Assembly: GCA_003148945.1 (NCBI GenBank)
Contig: QGGY01000005.1
Span: 186,001 to 250,000, forward strand
Reading direction: 5' to 3'
Source: Murimonas intestini
GTDB lineage: Bacteria > Bacillota > Clostridia > Lachnospirales > Lachnospiraceae
Length of the DNA: 64,000 nt
The notes under the pieces were generated by a model. It searched no databases and was not told where the DNA came from. It saw only the letters and a list, made by a program, of their open reading frames with translations. Both the position numbers and the translations under genes were made by a program. Below are positions 17,067-26,403 of this stretch, piece after piece (position 1 is the stretch's first letter; every line of letters starts with the position of its first letter).

Positions 17067-18443
17067 ATGAAGAGGAAAGTAGACAGAAATGTTATCATAA
17101 GGCTTTGCCTGCCGCAGTTTGCGGTGGGTCTTTTTACAGCTATGCTGAATAATTATTTAATTTATTTTTACCAGCCCACAAAAGAATCGGGGCTGCCCAC
17201 ACTGATCACCCAGGGCGTTGTTATTTTTGGCATTTTAACAGTGATTGGATTCATTAAGGCAGTGGGCCATATCATTGACGCCGTTACTGATCCCCTGATT
17301 GCCTCCCGAAGTGATAAGAGCCGGCACAAGGATGGGCGGCGTATTCCAATGATGAAAGCTGCCGCTGTGCCATTTGGCCTGTGTGCGCTTCTTATTTTCT
17401 GTGTGCCGTCTGATGGCCCGGGGATTGTGAATTCAGTCTGGATAGCTGTTTTTCTGTGGGGGTATTATCTGTTTTATACTTTATATATGATTCCGCACAA
17501 TGCTTTGATCCCTGAGATGATCCAGGAGGGGGCCATGCGGGTGAATGCGTATACAGTCAGCTCCTTTTTCTTTGTGACCGGGAGCGCGGCAGGATATGTG
17601 ACTCCGCTCATTGTAAATGGCTGGAAGAGTGCGGGGTTTGAACCCCTGGCTGCGTGGAGGATAACTTTTCTTATTTTTACGGTAATAGGAATTATACTGC
17701 TGCTGGTTCCTGTTTTTACTATACGTGAAAAAGAATATGTGCAGTCTGTGCGGCCAAATGTCACTCTCACAGAATCATTAAAACATGCTTTTTCCAGCAG
17801 GCATTTCAGGTGTGTTACCCTGGGGCAGCTGCTGGAGAATACAGGGATGGCTTTTTTTCAGGCGTGCATTATGTATTATGTGACTTCACTTATGGGACTG
17901 CCGGAGACATCATCCGTCCTCATACTGGCTATATCAATAGCAGGTTCGCTCCTTCTGTACCCCTTTATTAACAAATGGGCAAAACGGAGAGGCAAGCGGC
18001 TGCCGATTATTGCAGGCTGTATTGTATTTACTGTGGCTGAACTGGCGATCTGTGTCAGCGATTTTATGCCGGGCAATAAAATGGTTATGGCATGTATATT
18101 TGCATTGTTTGTTTCATTTCCATTTGCAGTGCTCAATGTACTTCCAGGTTCAATGATGGCAGATGTGATCCAGTATGACACAGTCACTACAGGCGTGAAC
18201 CAGGAGGGGATTTTTGGAGCAGCCAGAAGCTTTGTAGTGAAAATGGGCAATTCTCTTGCAATCATGATAGTTCCTTCCCTTACAGTAATAGGGGCGGCGG
18301 CAGGTGAAAATGTAGGAAGGGCAGGGCTGAAATACACGGCCATAGCAGGCGGGATATTCAGTTTGCTGGCTGTGCTGGCCTTTTTAAGATATGAGGAAAA
18401 AGAAGTTTTAGAAACTATAAATGCAGACAGGAGCAAATCATGA
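17067..18443 (+). CDS. GPH-family (glycoside-pentoside-hexuronide) symporter
   Basis: 458-residue cation-coupled transporter of the MFS, 12 predicted membrane helices. The family signature near residues 70-95 is present: D-A-V-T-D-P-L-I-A, then S-D-K-S-R and D-G-R-R-I-P-M. MelB/XynB-type members import glycosides or hexuronides with Na+ or H+. ATG 17067 follows AAGGAAGGAG. The M20 peptidase starts 33 nt downstream with no terminator between, so the two are likely co-transcribed, which is odd for a sugar carrier. Substrate not determinable. Confidence 0.87.
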   Translation: MKRKVDRNVIIRLCLPQFAVGLFTAMLNNYLIYFYQPTKESGLPTLITQGVVIFGILTVIGFIKAVGHIIDAVTDPLIASRSDKSRHKDGRRIPMMKAAAVPFGLCALLIFCVPSDGPGIVNSVWIAVFLWGYYLFYTLYMIPHNALIPEMIQEGAMRVNAYTVSSFFFVTGSAAGYVTPLIVNGWKSAGFEPLAAWRITFLIFTVIGIILLLVPVFTIREKEYVQSVRPNVTLTESLKHAFSSRHFRCVTLGQLLENTGMAFFQACIMYYVTSLMGLPETSSVLILAISIAGSLLLYPFINKWAKRRGKRLPIIAGCIVFTVAELAICVSDFMPGNKMVMACIFALFVSFPFAVLNVLPGSMMADVIQYDTVTTGVNQEGIFGAARSFVVKMGNSLAIMIVPSLTVIGAAAGENVGRAGLKYTAIAGGIFSLLAVLAFLRYEEKEVLETINADRSKS

Positions 18444-18476
18444 TAATGCAGCTCCTGAGGCTGAAAGGATACCGGG

Positions 18477-19910
18477 ATGGCGATTTTTATCTTAATAACA
18501 ATATTGTGTATATTAATTATTCTGCTGGCTGTTGTGACAATAAGAGCTGTTTTATGCAAAGTGTCGGCCAGAAGCCTGAAAGAGAAAGAAAAAAAGGGTA
18601 CACCTGAGTCGGAAGAGTATTATTCAAAGCGGCTTGCCAGGCTTATCTCCTGCGAAACTGTTTCACATAAAGATTCGTATGATGATACAGAGTTTTCAAA
18701 GCTCAGGACAGTTATACAAGAACTTTTTCCAGTCATGTCACGCAGAGCCAGTCTCAGGATCTTTGGGGATGACTGTTATGTATACATGATACCGGGCAGG
18801 GATACTGCGCGCAATGTCATGGTTATGTCTCACCATGATGTGGCGCCTGTCAGCGGCGGGTGGAAATATCCCCCTTTTTCGGGGAAAGTGGCAGAAGGGT
18901 GCATATGGGGGCGTGGGACAGTAGATACGAAGACACCTCTCTTTGCAGAATTCTCTGCAATTGAGGAGCTCCTTAATGAAGGCTTTGAGCCAGCCTGCAA
19001 CATCTATCTGGCTTCTTCACATAATGAAGAGATCGCAGGTGACGGAATCCCTCTGGCAGTTTCATACTTTAGGAAAGAAGGGATCAGGTTTGAATGGATA
19101 CTGGATGAAGGCGGTGCAGTTATAGATGCGCCTATGAGCGGAATTTCATGTAAATGCGCCATGCTTGCTGTACATGAAAAGGGCAGGCATACTATAAACC
19201 TGACTGCGGGAAAGAGCAGCGGACATGAAGGCCTTATGGCAAAAACAGATACTCCGGAGGTGCGTATGGCCTCTTTCATAAGCAGGGTCCACAGCCATCC
19301 GCCGTTTATCCGCAGGATCTCCCCGCAGCTGAGAGCTATGTTCGACGGGCTGGCTCCTTATATGTCATTTCCCATGCGGATCATTTTTGCTAATATGTGG
19401 CTTTTTGGAGGGCTTCTAAAAAGGATCATTCCGGCGATGAATGAACAGGCGGGTGCCATGCTTGGCACAAGCGGCACGTTCAAAAATATAAATACTGTAG
19501 AGGACGGCAGCTGCCGGGCAGAGCTTTTCCTCCGCTGTGTCAATGAAGACGATCTGTCAGCAGAGATAGAAATACTTCAGAAAACAGCAGCTGACTATGG
19601 AATCGTAATGAGTGACGCGAAGGAAGGCAATGAGTATTATCCTCCGGCCAGCCTGGAGAGTACAGGTTACAAATATATAAAATCATGTGTTGAGAAATAT
19701 TTTGATTATGCGGCATGCGCTCCCTTTATTTTACCGGCAGGAACAGATGCCAGGCATTTTGGCAGGCTGTGCGATGCGGTCATCCGCTTTGCACCTATCG
19801 ATATTAATAACCAGCAGTTTAAATCCGTGCACGGCATAGATGAGAACATATCAACGGAGTCTGTTGTGCAGGCTGTGGGTTTTTATAAGGAACTTATAAA
19901 GGGAATCTGA
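18477..19910 (+). CDS. Membrane-anchored M20 family metallopeptidase
   Basis: 477-residue zinc peptidase of the M20 family. One N-terminal membrane helix (about 4-26) anchors it. Metal and catalytic residues are visible: H119 and D121 in S-H-H-D-V, D150 in G-T-V-D-T-K, E184 and E185 in S-H-N-E-E, and a late H in G-T-D-A-R-H-F. The layout resembles carboxypeptidase S / PM20D1-type enzymes, which are longer than PepV dipeptidases and act on N-acyl amino acids or dipeptides. It follows the GPH transporter and precedes a 39-codon ORF. Substrate uncertain. Confidence 0.88.
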   Translation: MAIFILITILCILIILLAVVTIRAVLCKVSARSLKEKEKKGTPESEEYYSKRLARLISCETVSHKDSYDDTEFSKLRTVIQELFPVMSRRASLRIFGDDCYVYMIPGRDTARNVMVMSHHDVAPVSGGWKYPPFSGKVAEGCIWGRGTVDTKTPLFAEFSAIEELLNEGFEPACNIYLASSHNEEIAGDGIPLAVSYFRKEGIRFEWILDEGGAVIDAPMSGISCKCAMLAVHEKGRHTINLTAGKSSGHEGLMAKTDTPEVRMASFISRVHSHPPFIRRISPQLRAMFDGLAPYMSFPMRIIFANMWLFGGLLKRIIPAMNEQAGAMLGTSGTFKNINTVEDGSCRAELFLRCVNEDDLSAEIEILQKTAADYGIVMSDAKEGNEYYPPASLESTGYKYIKSCVEKYFDYAACAPFILPAGTDARHFGRLCDAVIRFAPIDINNQQFKSVHGIDENISTESVVQAVGFYKELIKGI

Positions 19911-19940
19911 AAAATTGAATGAAATATTTAGGAGGCAGAT

Positions 19941-20060
19941 ATGGGACAGGTAGCAAATCAGATGCTTATTGAGATGATAGCCAGGTTAAGAGATAAATAC
20001 AGAGAAAAGCGGGCGGCCCAAAAAGAAAAAGCCCGGAAAAAGGATAACAAGAATAACTGA
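19941..20060 (+). CDS. 39-residue basic small protein
   Basis: A short ORF with an excellent ribosome site (AGGAGG at 19930-19935, 5 nt before ATG). It encodes a predicted helix (M-L-I-E-M-I-A-R-L-R) followed by a lysine/arginine-rich tail ending D-N-K-N-N. It sits 30 nt after the M20 gene, probably in the same transcript. No recognised family; the amphipathic head and charged tail could bind membrane, RNA or a protein partner. Translation is suggested only by the ribosome site and clean frame. Confidence 0.6.
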   Translation: MGQVANQMLIEMIARLRDKYREKRAAQKEKARKKDNKNN

Positions 20061-20221
20061 ACAGGGACGGATATTGACGGAAGCGTAAATAAAAATACAT
20101 ATTGCTGATAATAGAAGTTGCCATACCATTTCATTAGTGCTAAGATAAAATTAAGGTTTTTATAAGAAATATCTGCACCATATGGGATATGGAGCCATAA
20201 CTGCAGCACAGGGGGATATGT

Positions 20222-23200
20222 ATGGGAAAAATGAAAAGATTTTTATCAGTGATTCTGGCAGTATGCCTGCTCGTCAGTGCGCTGCCCGGGCTTTATTCAG
20301 AGGCGGCGGCTGTACCGGGAGGTGTGCAGGAATTCGCCAATGTGGTGGTATTTGTGCAGTTTGTGCCCCTGTCAAAAAAGAATTTTGTACAGGGCAGAGA
20401 GAATGAGATTATGGAAATGTGGAATGGTTCTTCAGCGGCGTCTTCTTTTGCAGGTTATCTGAATGCCATTTCCTATGGAAGATTTCAGGTTCATAATATT
20501 TTTCCGCAGTATGACCCGGCAGGTAAAACATTCACGCCATATGTGGTGCCGGATGCCCCGGGGGATAATGATGTGACTGTCATACAGTCAGTTATCAGGC
20601 AGCTTAATGAAAATGACGGCCTTGGAAATTCGCAGTTAGATTATAATGGTGACGGTTCAATAGATAATCTTGTTGTAGTAGTAGATAAACCATATGTGGA
20701 AGATAGTGAAAACTCCTATTATTCTCATAAGTCAGATTATCCCGGGACAGAGACGGTCAGGGGAAAGTATGTGGGGACTTACAATATATTAAATGGTTAT
20801 GGGGTGTTTGACAGCATCTTAAGCAAACAGGGAGTTATCAGCCATGAGTTCCTTCATTCAATCGGCTATCCGGATCTGTACAGAAATGGGGGAGATGACA
20901 GTCCTGTGGGAAGCTGGGACATCATGTCATCGGAATCTATCTATATGCAGTATCCGCTGGCGTATCTGAGGCAGGCTGTATCAGGATGGGTGAACCTCAG
21001 TACAGTCACGGAATCAACAAAAGGCCTTGTCCTTAACTCACAGGAGCTGGCATCAGGAAACCATGGGATAATATTGAAATCACCTCTGTCGTCATCTGAG
21101 TTTTTTGTCGTTGAGTACAGAAAACGGGGGAATGCACTGCCTCCCGGCGAAATCACTCTTGATGCAAAGATTGACGGGAGCGGACTTATCATATACAGGA
21201 TAAATACAAGAGCAGCCAATCTCAGCAATCACTACGGAGGTCCAGACGGAGTGTATGTATTCCGTCCCGGTGTGACGGATGAAAAATACTGCGGCAGCAA
21301 AAGTTCTGACGGAATAAAGAATTCTTATCTGTCATCTTCCACAGGCAGGACATCTTACGGTTCTACAGACTTTAAAAAGACAATCAGGGATAACACGTCA
21401 TCTGAAAACATTATCAATTTCTCAGACGGAAGTAATTCTGGCATAAGAATTGAAAATGTAGGCGCCGGCGGAGGAGATTCCATCACATTTGATGTTGTAT
21501 TTGGCGATTCTTCTAAACTGGATATATGGGAAGTAAGCGGCGGAGGAGTAGTGTCCGGTTCATCAGGGCAGATAGTTATGGCTTCAGATGAAAATCAGAA
21601 TATATATGTGGCATATGATGATAATCAATATGGAAATGCATCCCTCTATCTGGCGGGCTTAGGAGGCAGTACATGGCAGAGCGCAGCACCGGCGATCAGC
21701 GGGGCATATTCAGGAGATAAAAATCTGATTATTTTCAGAGGCAGGCCATGCATGTTTTATACAAAAGCGGCCGGACAGAACAGCAGCCTGTATATGTCGG
21801 TGCTGTCAGGCGGAACGTGGAGTGAGAGGAAAGTCCTGGATAATGTATACTCAGGAGGCTTCAGAGCAGAGGCTGCCAGTGACGGGCTTTATATCACATA
21901 TATTACTTATACGCCGGATGCTGTAATGGGGACAATGAGAGCAGCATATCTGCAGGATACAGGGAGTGAACCCAGGATTTCCAATATTGGGGCCCTGTAT
22001 TCCCCATCGATGACATCAGATGGGACAGGGACTTATGTGGCGGCACGTTACGCCAGCGGTCAGGATATTGTGGTTAAAAAGATCTCAGGGGCCCAGATGT
22101 CAGATCTTGGCGTATGCCATGTAGGCAGTAATGTGAATGGAGTAACTATTAAAAAAGGAAGTGACGGGAATCTGTACCTTGCAGCGATTTCAGGTGAAGG
22201 CATAAAGAACTTGGCAGATATCTACAGGTATGAAGGAAACGGCTGGAAGAAGCTGGGCGGACATGTAACATCAGCTCACACAACAGGCTGCAGCATCGAT
22301 GTCTGGAACGGCGTTCCTTATGTGGCCGCCATGGAGAGCGCCGGGGATGCAAATATACTTTCAGTGTATCAGTATAAAAATGGGAGTTGGAGCAAAACCG
22401 GGGAGTCAGTAGACCGTTCAGTGGATGCCAATTCAAACAGTGACATTACACTCAAGATAGCAAGCGGGACGGCGTATATTGCATACACGAATGGAAGCAG
22501 CGCCTATGTAAAATGCAGGCAGCTGTCAGAATCAGGCAGTGTGCCTGAAGAGAGAAAGGTTACAGGAATTTCCTGTAAAGGACCGTCTAAGATAAAGTAT
22601 ATAAAAGGTGAAAGCCTTCAGACAGCCGGACTGAGTGTCTCCGCTGTATGGAGTGACGGAAGCATGTCAAACCTGTCTGCCGGTGAGTACCAGATTTCCG
22701 GGTTCGACATTAATAAGACGGGGACACAGAATGTTAAGATCAGTTATGCTATAGACAGCAATATCAGCTGTTATTTTACGGTCACAGTAGAAGAAAAAGT
22801 GTCTGCGCCAGAGACAGAGAAGCCGCAGACAAAACCGACCGAAGCGCCGCAGACAAAACCAACAGAGAAACCACAGACGAAACCAACGGAAGCGCCGCAG
22901 ACGGAGAAGCCGCAGACAAAACCAACGGAAGCGCCGCAAACGGAAAAGCCGCAGACAAAACCAACGGAAGCGCCGCAGACGGAAAAGCCGCAGACAAAAC
23001 CAACGGAAGTGCCGCAGACGGAGAAGCCACAGACGAAACCGACGGAAGCGCCGCAGACAGAGCAGCCTCAGACAAATCCGGCGGAGACACCTCAGACAGA
23101 AATACCTCAGACAGAGGCGCCGGCAATAAATCCTCCCGCACAGGGTGGGGCAGTAAATCCTCCTGTGAATAACAGTCAGACAGAAGAAAGTGTCAACAGC

Positions 23201-23905
23201 GGAGCTGCGGCCCATCCGGAGGCTGTCACCAGAAATGGAAAGTGGAAAAAGAACACTAAGGGGTGGTGGTATGAATATGAGGATAAGGGCTACCCTGCCA
23301 ATCAGTGGGCTCTGATAAATGGTAAATATTATCATTTTAATAACAGAGGCTATATGCAGACCGGCTGGCTGAAGCTGGGGAAGGATTGGTATTATCTTCA
23401 GAACAGCGGAGCCATGGCTACAGGATGGGTGAAGGTAAAAGGTATCTGGTACTATCTGAAAAATGACGGACGAATGGCCACAGGCTGGCAGCAGGTGGGG
23501 AATACCTGGTATTATCTGAAAGGAAACGGAGCAATGGCCACAGGCTGGCTGAGACTAGGCAGTAACTGGTACTATTTAAAGAGCAGCGGGGCCATGGCTG
23601 TTGGCTGGGTGAAACTGAAGGGGGTGTGGTATTACCTGAAACCTGACGGTGTCATGGCAACTGGCTGGCAGAGAATCAACAATACCTGGTACTACTTAAA
23701 GAACAGCGGAGCCATGGCGACCGGCTGGCAGAGAGTGGGCGGAAGCTGGTACTATTTAAAGAGCAGCGGGGCGATGGCTACAGGATGGATAAGGACAGGC
23801 GGTAAGTGGTATTATCTGAAACAAAACGGAGCCATGGCAACGGGCTGGATAGACGTAGACGGAAAGAAATATTTCCTTGACAGGAGCGGAGCATGGGTAA
23901 AATAA
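20222..23905 (+). CDS. Secreted M6-like metalloprotease with Ig-like domain and CW_1 cell-wall-binding repeats
   Basis: 1227-residue secreted protein. A signal peptide covers about residues 1-30. The M6 (immune inhibitor A-type) catalytic domain spans about 35-430 with the zinc site H208-E-F-L-H212 followed by S-I-G-Y-P-D-L-Y. A mostly beta region of sequence repeats (about 440-780) follows, then a Big_3/Ig-like module (about 780-860). A linker of about 100 residues repeats K-P-T-E-A-P-Q-T (22810-23110). The C-terminus has about ten 20-residue choline-binding-type repeats (W-Y-Y-L-K, G-A-M-A-T-G-W) that attach the enzyme to wall polymers. GGGGG lies 6 nt upstream of ATG 20222. A host- or mucin-directed role is plausible but unproven. 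Confidence 0.9.
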   Translation: MGKMKRFLSVILAVCLLVSALPGLYSEAAAVPGGVQEFANVVVFVQFVPLSKKNFVQGRENEIMEMWNGSSAASSFAGYLNAISYGRFQVHNIFPQYDPAGKTFTPYVVPDAPGDNDVTVIQSVIRQLNENDGLGNSQLDYNGDGSIDNLVVVVDKPYVEDSENSYYSHKSDYPGTETVRGKYVGTYNILNGYGVFDSILSKQGVISHEFLHSIGYPDLYRNGGDDSPVGSWDIMSSESIYMQYPLAYLRQAVSGWVNLSTVTESTKGLVLNSQELASGNHGIILKSPLSSSEFFVVEYRKRGNALPPGEITLDAKIDGSGLIIYRINTRAANLSNHYGGPDGVYVFRPGVTDEKYCGSKSSDGIKNSYLSSSTGRTSYGSTDFKKTIRDNTSSENIINFSDGSNSGIRIENVGAGGGDSITFDVVFGDSSKLDIWEVSGGGVVSGSSGQIVMASDENQNIYVAYDDNQYGNASLYLAGLGGSTWQSAAPAISGAYSGDKNLIIFRGRPCMFYTKAAGQNSSLYMSVLSGGTWSERKVLDNVYSGGFRAEAASDGLYITYITYTPDAVMGTMRAAYLQDTGSEPRISNIGALYSPSMTSDGTGTYVAARYASGQDIVVKKISGAQMSDLGVCHVGSNVNGVTIKKGSDGNLYLAAISGEGIKNLADIYRYEGNGWKKLGGHVTSAHTTGCSIDVWNGVPYVAAMESAGDANILSVYQYKNGSWSKTGESVDRSVDANSNSDITLKIASGTAYIAYTNGSSAYVKCRQLSESGSVPEERKVTGISCKGPSKIKYIKGESLQTAGLSVSAVWSDGSMSNLSAGEYQISGFDINKTGTQNVKISYAIDSNISCYFTVTVEEKVSAPETEKPQTKPTEAPQTKPTEKPQTKPTEAPQTEKPQTKPTEAPQTEKPQTKPTEAPQTEKPQTKPTEVPQTEKPQTKPTEAPQTEQPQTNPAETPQTEIPQTEAPAINPPAQGGAVNPPVNNSQTEESVNSGAAAHPEAVTRNGKWKKNTKGWWYEYEDKGYPANQWALINGKYYHFNNRGYMQTGWLKLGKDWYYLQNSGAMATGWVKVKGIWYYLKNDGRMATGWQQVGNTWYYLKGNGAMATGWLRLGSNWYYLKSSGAMAVGWVKLKGVWYYLKPDGVMATGWQRINNTWYYLKNSGAMATGWQRVGGSWYYLKSSGAMATGWIRTGGKWYYLKQNGAMATGWIDVDGKKYFLDRSGAWVK
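22804..23115. repeat. Pro/Thr/Lys linker-coding tandem repeat in the M6 protease
   Basis: Degenerate units, mostly alternating about 24 and 33 bp, encode P-Q-T-K-P-T-E and P-Q-T-E-K. This is a flexible wall-spanning linker; the repeats degrade toward the end (P-Q-T-E-I). Length may vary by slippage. Confidence 0.85.
23235..23890. repeat. CW_1 (choline-binding-type) 60-bp repeat array
   Basis: About ten in-frame units of roughly 60 bp encode the 20-residue cell-wall-binding repeat. Neighbouring units are highly alike at DNA level (for example the stretches around 23580 and 23760), showing internal duplication. Confidence 0.9.
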
Positions 23906-23951
23906 TTTTTCATGTTCAGTTATAAACAAAAGCTTTAGATTATTATTAACA

Positions 23952-24009
23952 GGCAGGTACCGGAAAGAGACAGAGATTGCTGCTGTTTCTGAAAGGGACC
24001 TGCCTTTTC
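23952..24009 (+). terminator. Terminator after the M6 protease
   Basis: GGCAGGT (23952-23958) pairs with ACCTGCC (23998-24004), followed by TTTTCT; a second imperfect stem (AGAGACAG with CTGTTTCT) lies inside. Confidence 0.75.
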
Positions 24010-24092
24010 TAAATAGGTTACAATTAAGCCGTCTGCTGTTTGGCAGCCCTCTGACCTATAACAGCGCTTCGTGGGATAGTGGAAGAACTGTT

Positions 24093-24233
24093 GTTACTGT
24101 TCACACGTCACCATACCGCGAGGTGTTTTCGTGCGTATTTGCACGAAAATCCCGAGGGTTGCAGCGCGAAACGGCGGTTTTGCCGTTTCTGTGCATCGCG
24201 GAGCGTGTTACTGGTCACGGAGTGAACAGTAAC
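24093..24233. repeat. Structured intergenic repeat element (copy A, complete-looking)
   Basis: GTTACTGTTCAC at 24093-24104 is the exact reverse complement of GTGAACAGTAAC at 24222-24233, giving 12-bp terminal inverted repeats around 141 bp. Inside are a TTTTCGTGC/GCACGAAAA hairpin (24126-24149) and a GAAACGGC/GCCGTTTC hairpin (24168-24189). The 3' arm alone (24207-24233) also folds into a nearly perfect hairpin. Related pieces occur at 31381-31427 and 16981-17002. It contains no ORF and looks like a small non-coding mobile element or a structured RNA. Confidence 0.7.
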
Positions 24234-24375
24234 GAACTGTTACCTGATTATATCCGGAAATAAAATTATTTATAGATTATTTAGATGAACCATAGTATAC
24301 TATCGGTAAGAAGCTGCTAAAATCCGGGAGATGGAGATAAGCAGCATTATTAAAAAGATGGTAAGGAGGATTGTT

Positions 24376-25482
24376 GTGCGTTTAGTATTCTATCTGCTTC
24401 CGGCTGTCATTTTAGTACCTGCCGGAATCTATTTTTATTTTTTCTTTAGGCGGTTTTTATCCCTGTTCAAGCTGGAAAAGGGAAGGTGGTATACGAGGAT
24501 ACTTTGCCTGATATTTAGTGTTGGCTGTGCAGCTATTGGATGGTGGGTATTTGGGCTTGGCGCAGTCGTTGTTTATCATTTTCTGGCAGTTTGCCTTATC
24601 ATGGAGATACTGAATCTGATTTTAAATAAAGTATGGTTTCACGGAAAAAACAGGGTGTGGGACTTTTTGTATAAAAGCGGTGTCATAGGAGCTGCTGCTG
24701 TGGCGTTTGTCTTTATCTACGGATTCTGGAATATGCATCAGATACATGTGACGGAATATGATATTACATCTGCCAAGCTGGAGGAAGGAGAGAGTCTGGA
24801 CATCGCTGTAATATCAGATCTGCATCTTGGCACGTCTATGGATGCCGGGGGATTGTTAAAGTGGTGCGGGGAGATTGGAGGACAGTCGCCGGATATGCTT
24901 CTGCTGGCAGGAGATATTTTTGACGAACACACTAAAAAAGAAGAAATGGAACAGGCAGCGGAAATACTTGGGGATGTACAGAGCACTTACGGAACATATT
25001 ACGTATTTGGAAATCACGACCCTAACCACTATCGGACAGACTCTGAATATACTGCTGAGGAGCTTCGTCTCACATTAGAAGAAGCAGGAGTGAAGGTTCT
25101 GGAAGATGAAGCCGTCCTGCTGACTCCCGGTGTATGTCTGATCGGACGGAAGGATGCATCCACAAATGGGAGAGGGTCAGCAGAGGTTTTAACGGAAGGA
25201 CTGGATGAGGATGTATTCAAGATTCTTCTGGACCATCAGCCGGGAAAACTAAAGGAGAACGAGGAGGCAGGGTTTGACCTGCAGATTTCAGGACATACAC
25301 ATGCAGGGCAGATATGGCCTACAGGGCCGCTCATGGAACTGATGGGGATAAATGAGATTAATTATGGACACCGCAGGCTGAACACTCTGGATGTTATCGT
25401 GAGTTCGGGTATAGCCGGGTGGGGATATCCGGTCAGGACAGGCGGACATAGTGAATACGTAATGATACATTTGTCGCATTAG
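24376..25482 (+). CDS. Membrane-anchored metallophosphoesterase (YkuE/YaeI-like)
   Basis: About 368 residues. Four N-terminal membrane helices (first 120 residues) precede a calcineurin-like phosphoesterase domain with the dimetal motifs S-D-L-H-L-G, G-D-I-F-D, G-N-H-D and G-H-T-H-A-G. Relatives act on phospholipid head groups or cyclic nucleotides at the membrane. I prefer GTG 24376, since AAGGAGG (24363-24369) lies 6 nt upstream; the in-frame ATG at 24331 has only GGGAG very close to it. The MBL gene follows by 33 nt, probably one transcript. Confidence 0.87.
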   Translation: MRLVFYLLPAVILVPAGIYFYFFFRRFLSLFKLEKGRWYTRILCLIFSVGCAAIGWWVFGLGAVVVYHFLAVCLIMEILNLILNKVWFHGKNRVWDFLYKSGVIGAAAVAFVFIYGFWNMHQIHVTEYDITSAKLEEGESLDIAVISDLHLGTSMDAGGLLKWCGEIGGQSPDMLLLAGDIFDEHTKKEEMEQAAEILGDVQSTYGTYYVFGNHDPNHYRTDSEYTAEELRLTLEEAGVKVLEDEAVLLTPGVCLIGRKDASTNGRGSAEVLTEGLDEDVFKILLDHQPGKLKENEEAGFDLQISGHTHAGQIWPTGPLMELMGINEINYGHRRLNTLDVIVSSGIAGWGYPVRTGGHSEYVMIHLSH

Positions 25483-25515
25483 GATATATTGTGCAGAAAA
25501 GGGCGGGGAAAATAT

Positions 25516-26316
25516 ATGAAGTTAACTATGCTGGGAACAGGACATGCGGCGGCGGTTGAGTGCTATAATACTTGTTTTGTCCTGTCAGAAAAGGATAAGT
25601 ATTTTCTTATTGATGCAGGTGGAGGCAACCAGATACTGATGCAGCTGAAGAAGGCAGGAATTCCTGTTGAGCAGATACATGATATTTTTGTTACACATGA
25701 GCATATTGACCACCTGCTGGGCGTTTTCTGGATGATCCGGATTATCGGACAGAAGATAAACCAGAAAAAATATGAGGGTGATCTGAACATATACTGCCAC
25801 AGCGAACTGGCCGGGAAAATCGAATCGATTGCGCGGCTGACCATTATGCCGAAAATTATCAGGCTTCTGGGAGGGCGTATCAGGATCGTTGCTGTTGAAG
25901 ACGGTGAAAAAAGGAAAATCATAGATCATAAGGTGAAATTTTTTGATATCGGTTCAAGGAAAGCGAAGCAGTATGGATTTACACTAAAGCTGGATAATGA
26001 GAGGAAATTTACATGTCTGGGCGATGAACCATATAATCCGGAAAACTATGAAGAGGTCAGGAAAAGTGAATGGCTGATGCATGAAGCCTTCTGCCTCTAT
26101 AGTCAGAATGAAAGGTTCAAGCCTTATGAGAAGAGCCACAGTACAGTAAAAGATGCCTGTCAGGCAGCAGCTGAATTGAAAGTTCCGAATCTAATTTTAT
26201 ATCACACAGAAGATGAGAACCTGCCCCGCAGAAAACATATGTACACAGAAGAAGGACGCCAGTACTACAGAGGAAATCTGTTTGTGCCGGATGATCTGGA
26301 GGTAATAAAATTATAA
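25516..26316 (+). CDS. MBL-fold metal-dependent hydrolase (RNase Z-like group)
   Basis: 266-residue metallo-beta-lactamase-fold protein. The zinc motif is T-H61-E-H63-I-D65-H66; the opening M-L-G-T-G-H-A-A and the late G-D-E-P-Y and H-T-E-D-E-N stretches match the ribonuclease Z / phosphodiesterase branch rather than beta-lactamases. ATG 25516 is chosen over TTG 25489 because GGGG lies just upstream. It follows the metallophosphoesterase, and a terminator closes the pair. Not a canonical RNase Z, whose exosite arm is not visible; substrate unknown. Confidence 0.83.
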   Translation: MKLTMLGTGHAAAVECYNTCFVLSEKDKYFLIDAGGGNQILMQLKKAGIPVEQIHDIFVTHEHIDHLLGVFWMIRIIGQKINQKKYEGDLNIYCHSELAGKIESIARLTIMPKIIRLLGGRIRIVAVEDGEKRKIIDHKVKFFDIGSRKAKQYGFTLKLDNERKFTCLGDEPYNPENYEEVRKSEWLMHEAFCLYSQNERFKPYEKSHSTVKDACQAAAELKVPNLILYHTEDENLPRRKHMYTEEGRQYYRGNLFVPDDLEVIKL

Positions 26317-26353
26317 ACTGGATAAGGTTTAGTTTTAATATAATAACCATATT

Positions 26354-26396
26354 GCAGCCGGGCGCCCAGATCTGCGGGCATCCGGCTGTATTTTTG
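26354..26396 (+). terminator. Terminator after the MBL gene
   Basis: CAGCCGG pairs with CCGGCTG, with an inner GCCC/GGGC step, followed by TATTTTTG. It lies 38 nt after the MBL stop and just before the convergent DUF4317 gene. Confidence 0.85.
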
Positions 26397-26403
26397 GGAA
26401 GTA

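Noticed and set aside
20074-20101. Promoter TTGACG / TACATA for the M6 protease
   Set aside because: The -10 matches only about half of the consensus, and the spacing is 16; too weak to list.
22667-23335. Minus-strand Leu/Arg/Cys-rich frames
   Set aside because: Antisense shadows of the P-T-E linker repeats in the M6 protease.
23235-23890. CRISPR-like or satellite array of 60 bp
   Set aside because: Units encode cell-wall-binding repeats of a protease, with no spacer structure.
24331-24375. Longer N-terminus of the metallophosphoesterase from ATG 24331
   Set aside because: The AAGGAGG at 24363-24369 is placed correctly for GTG 24376, and the added residues are not typical.
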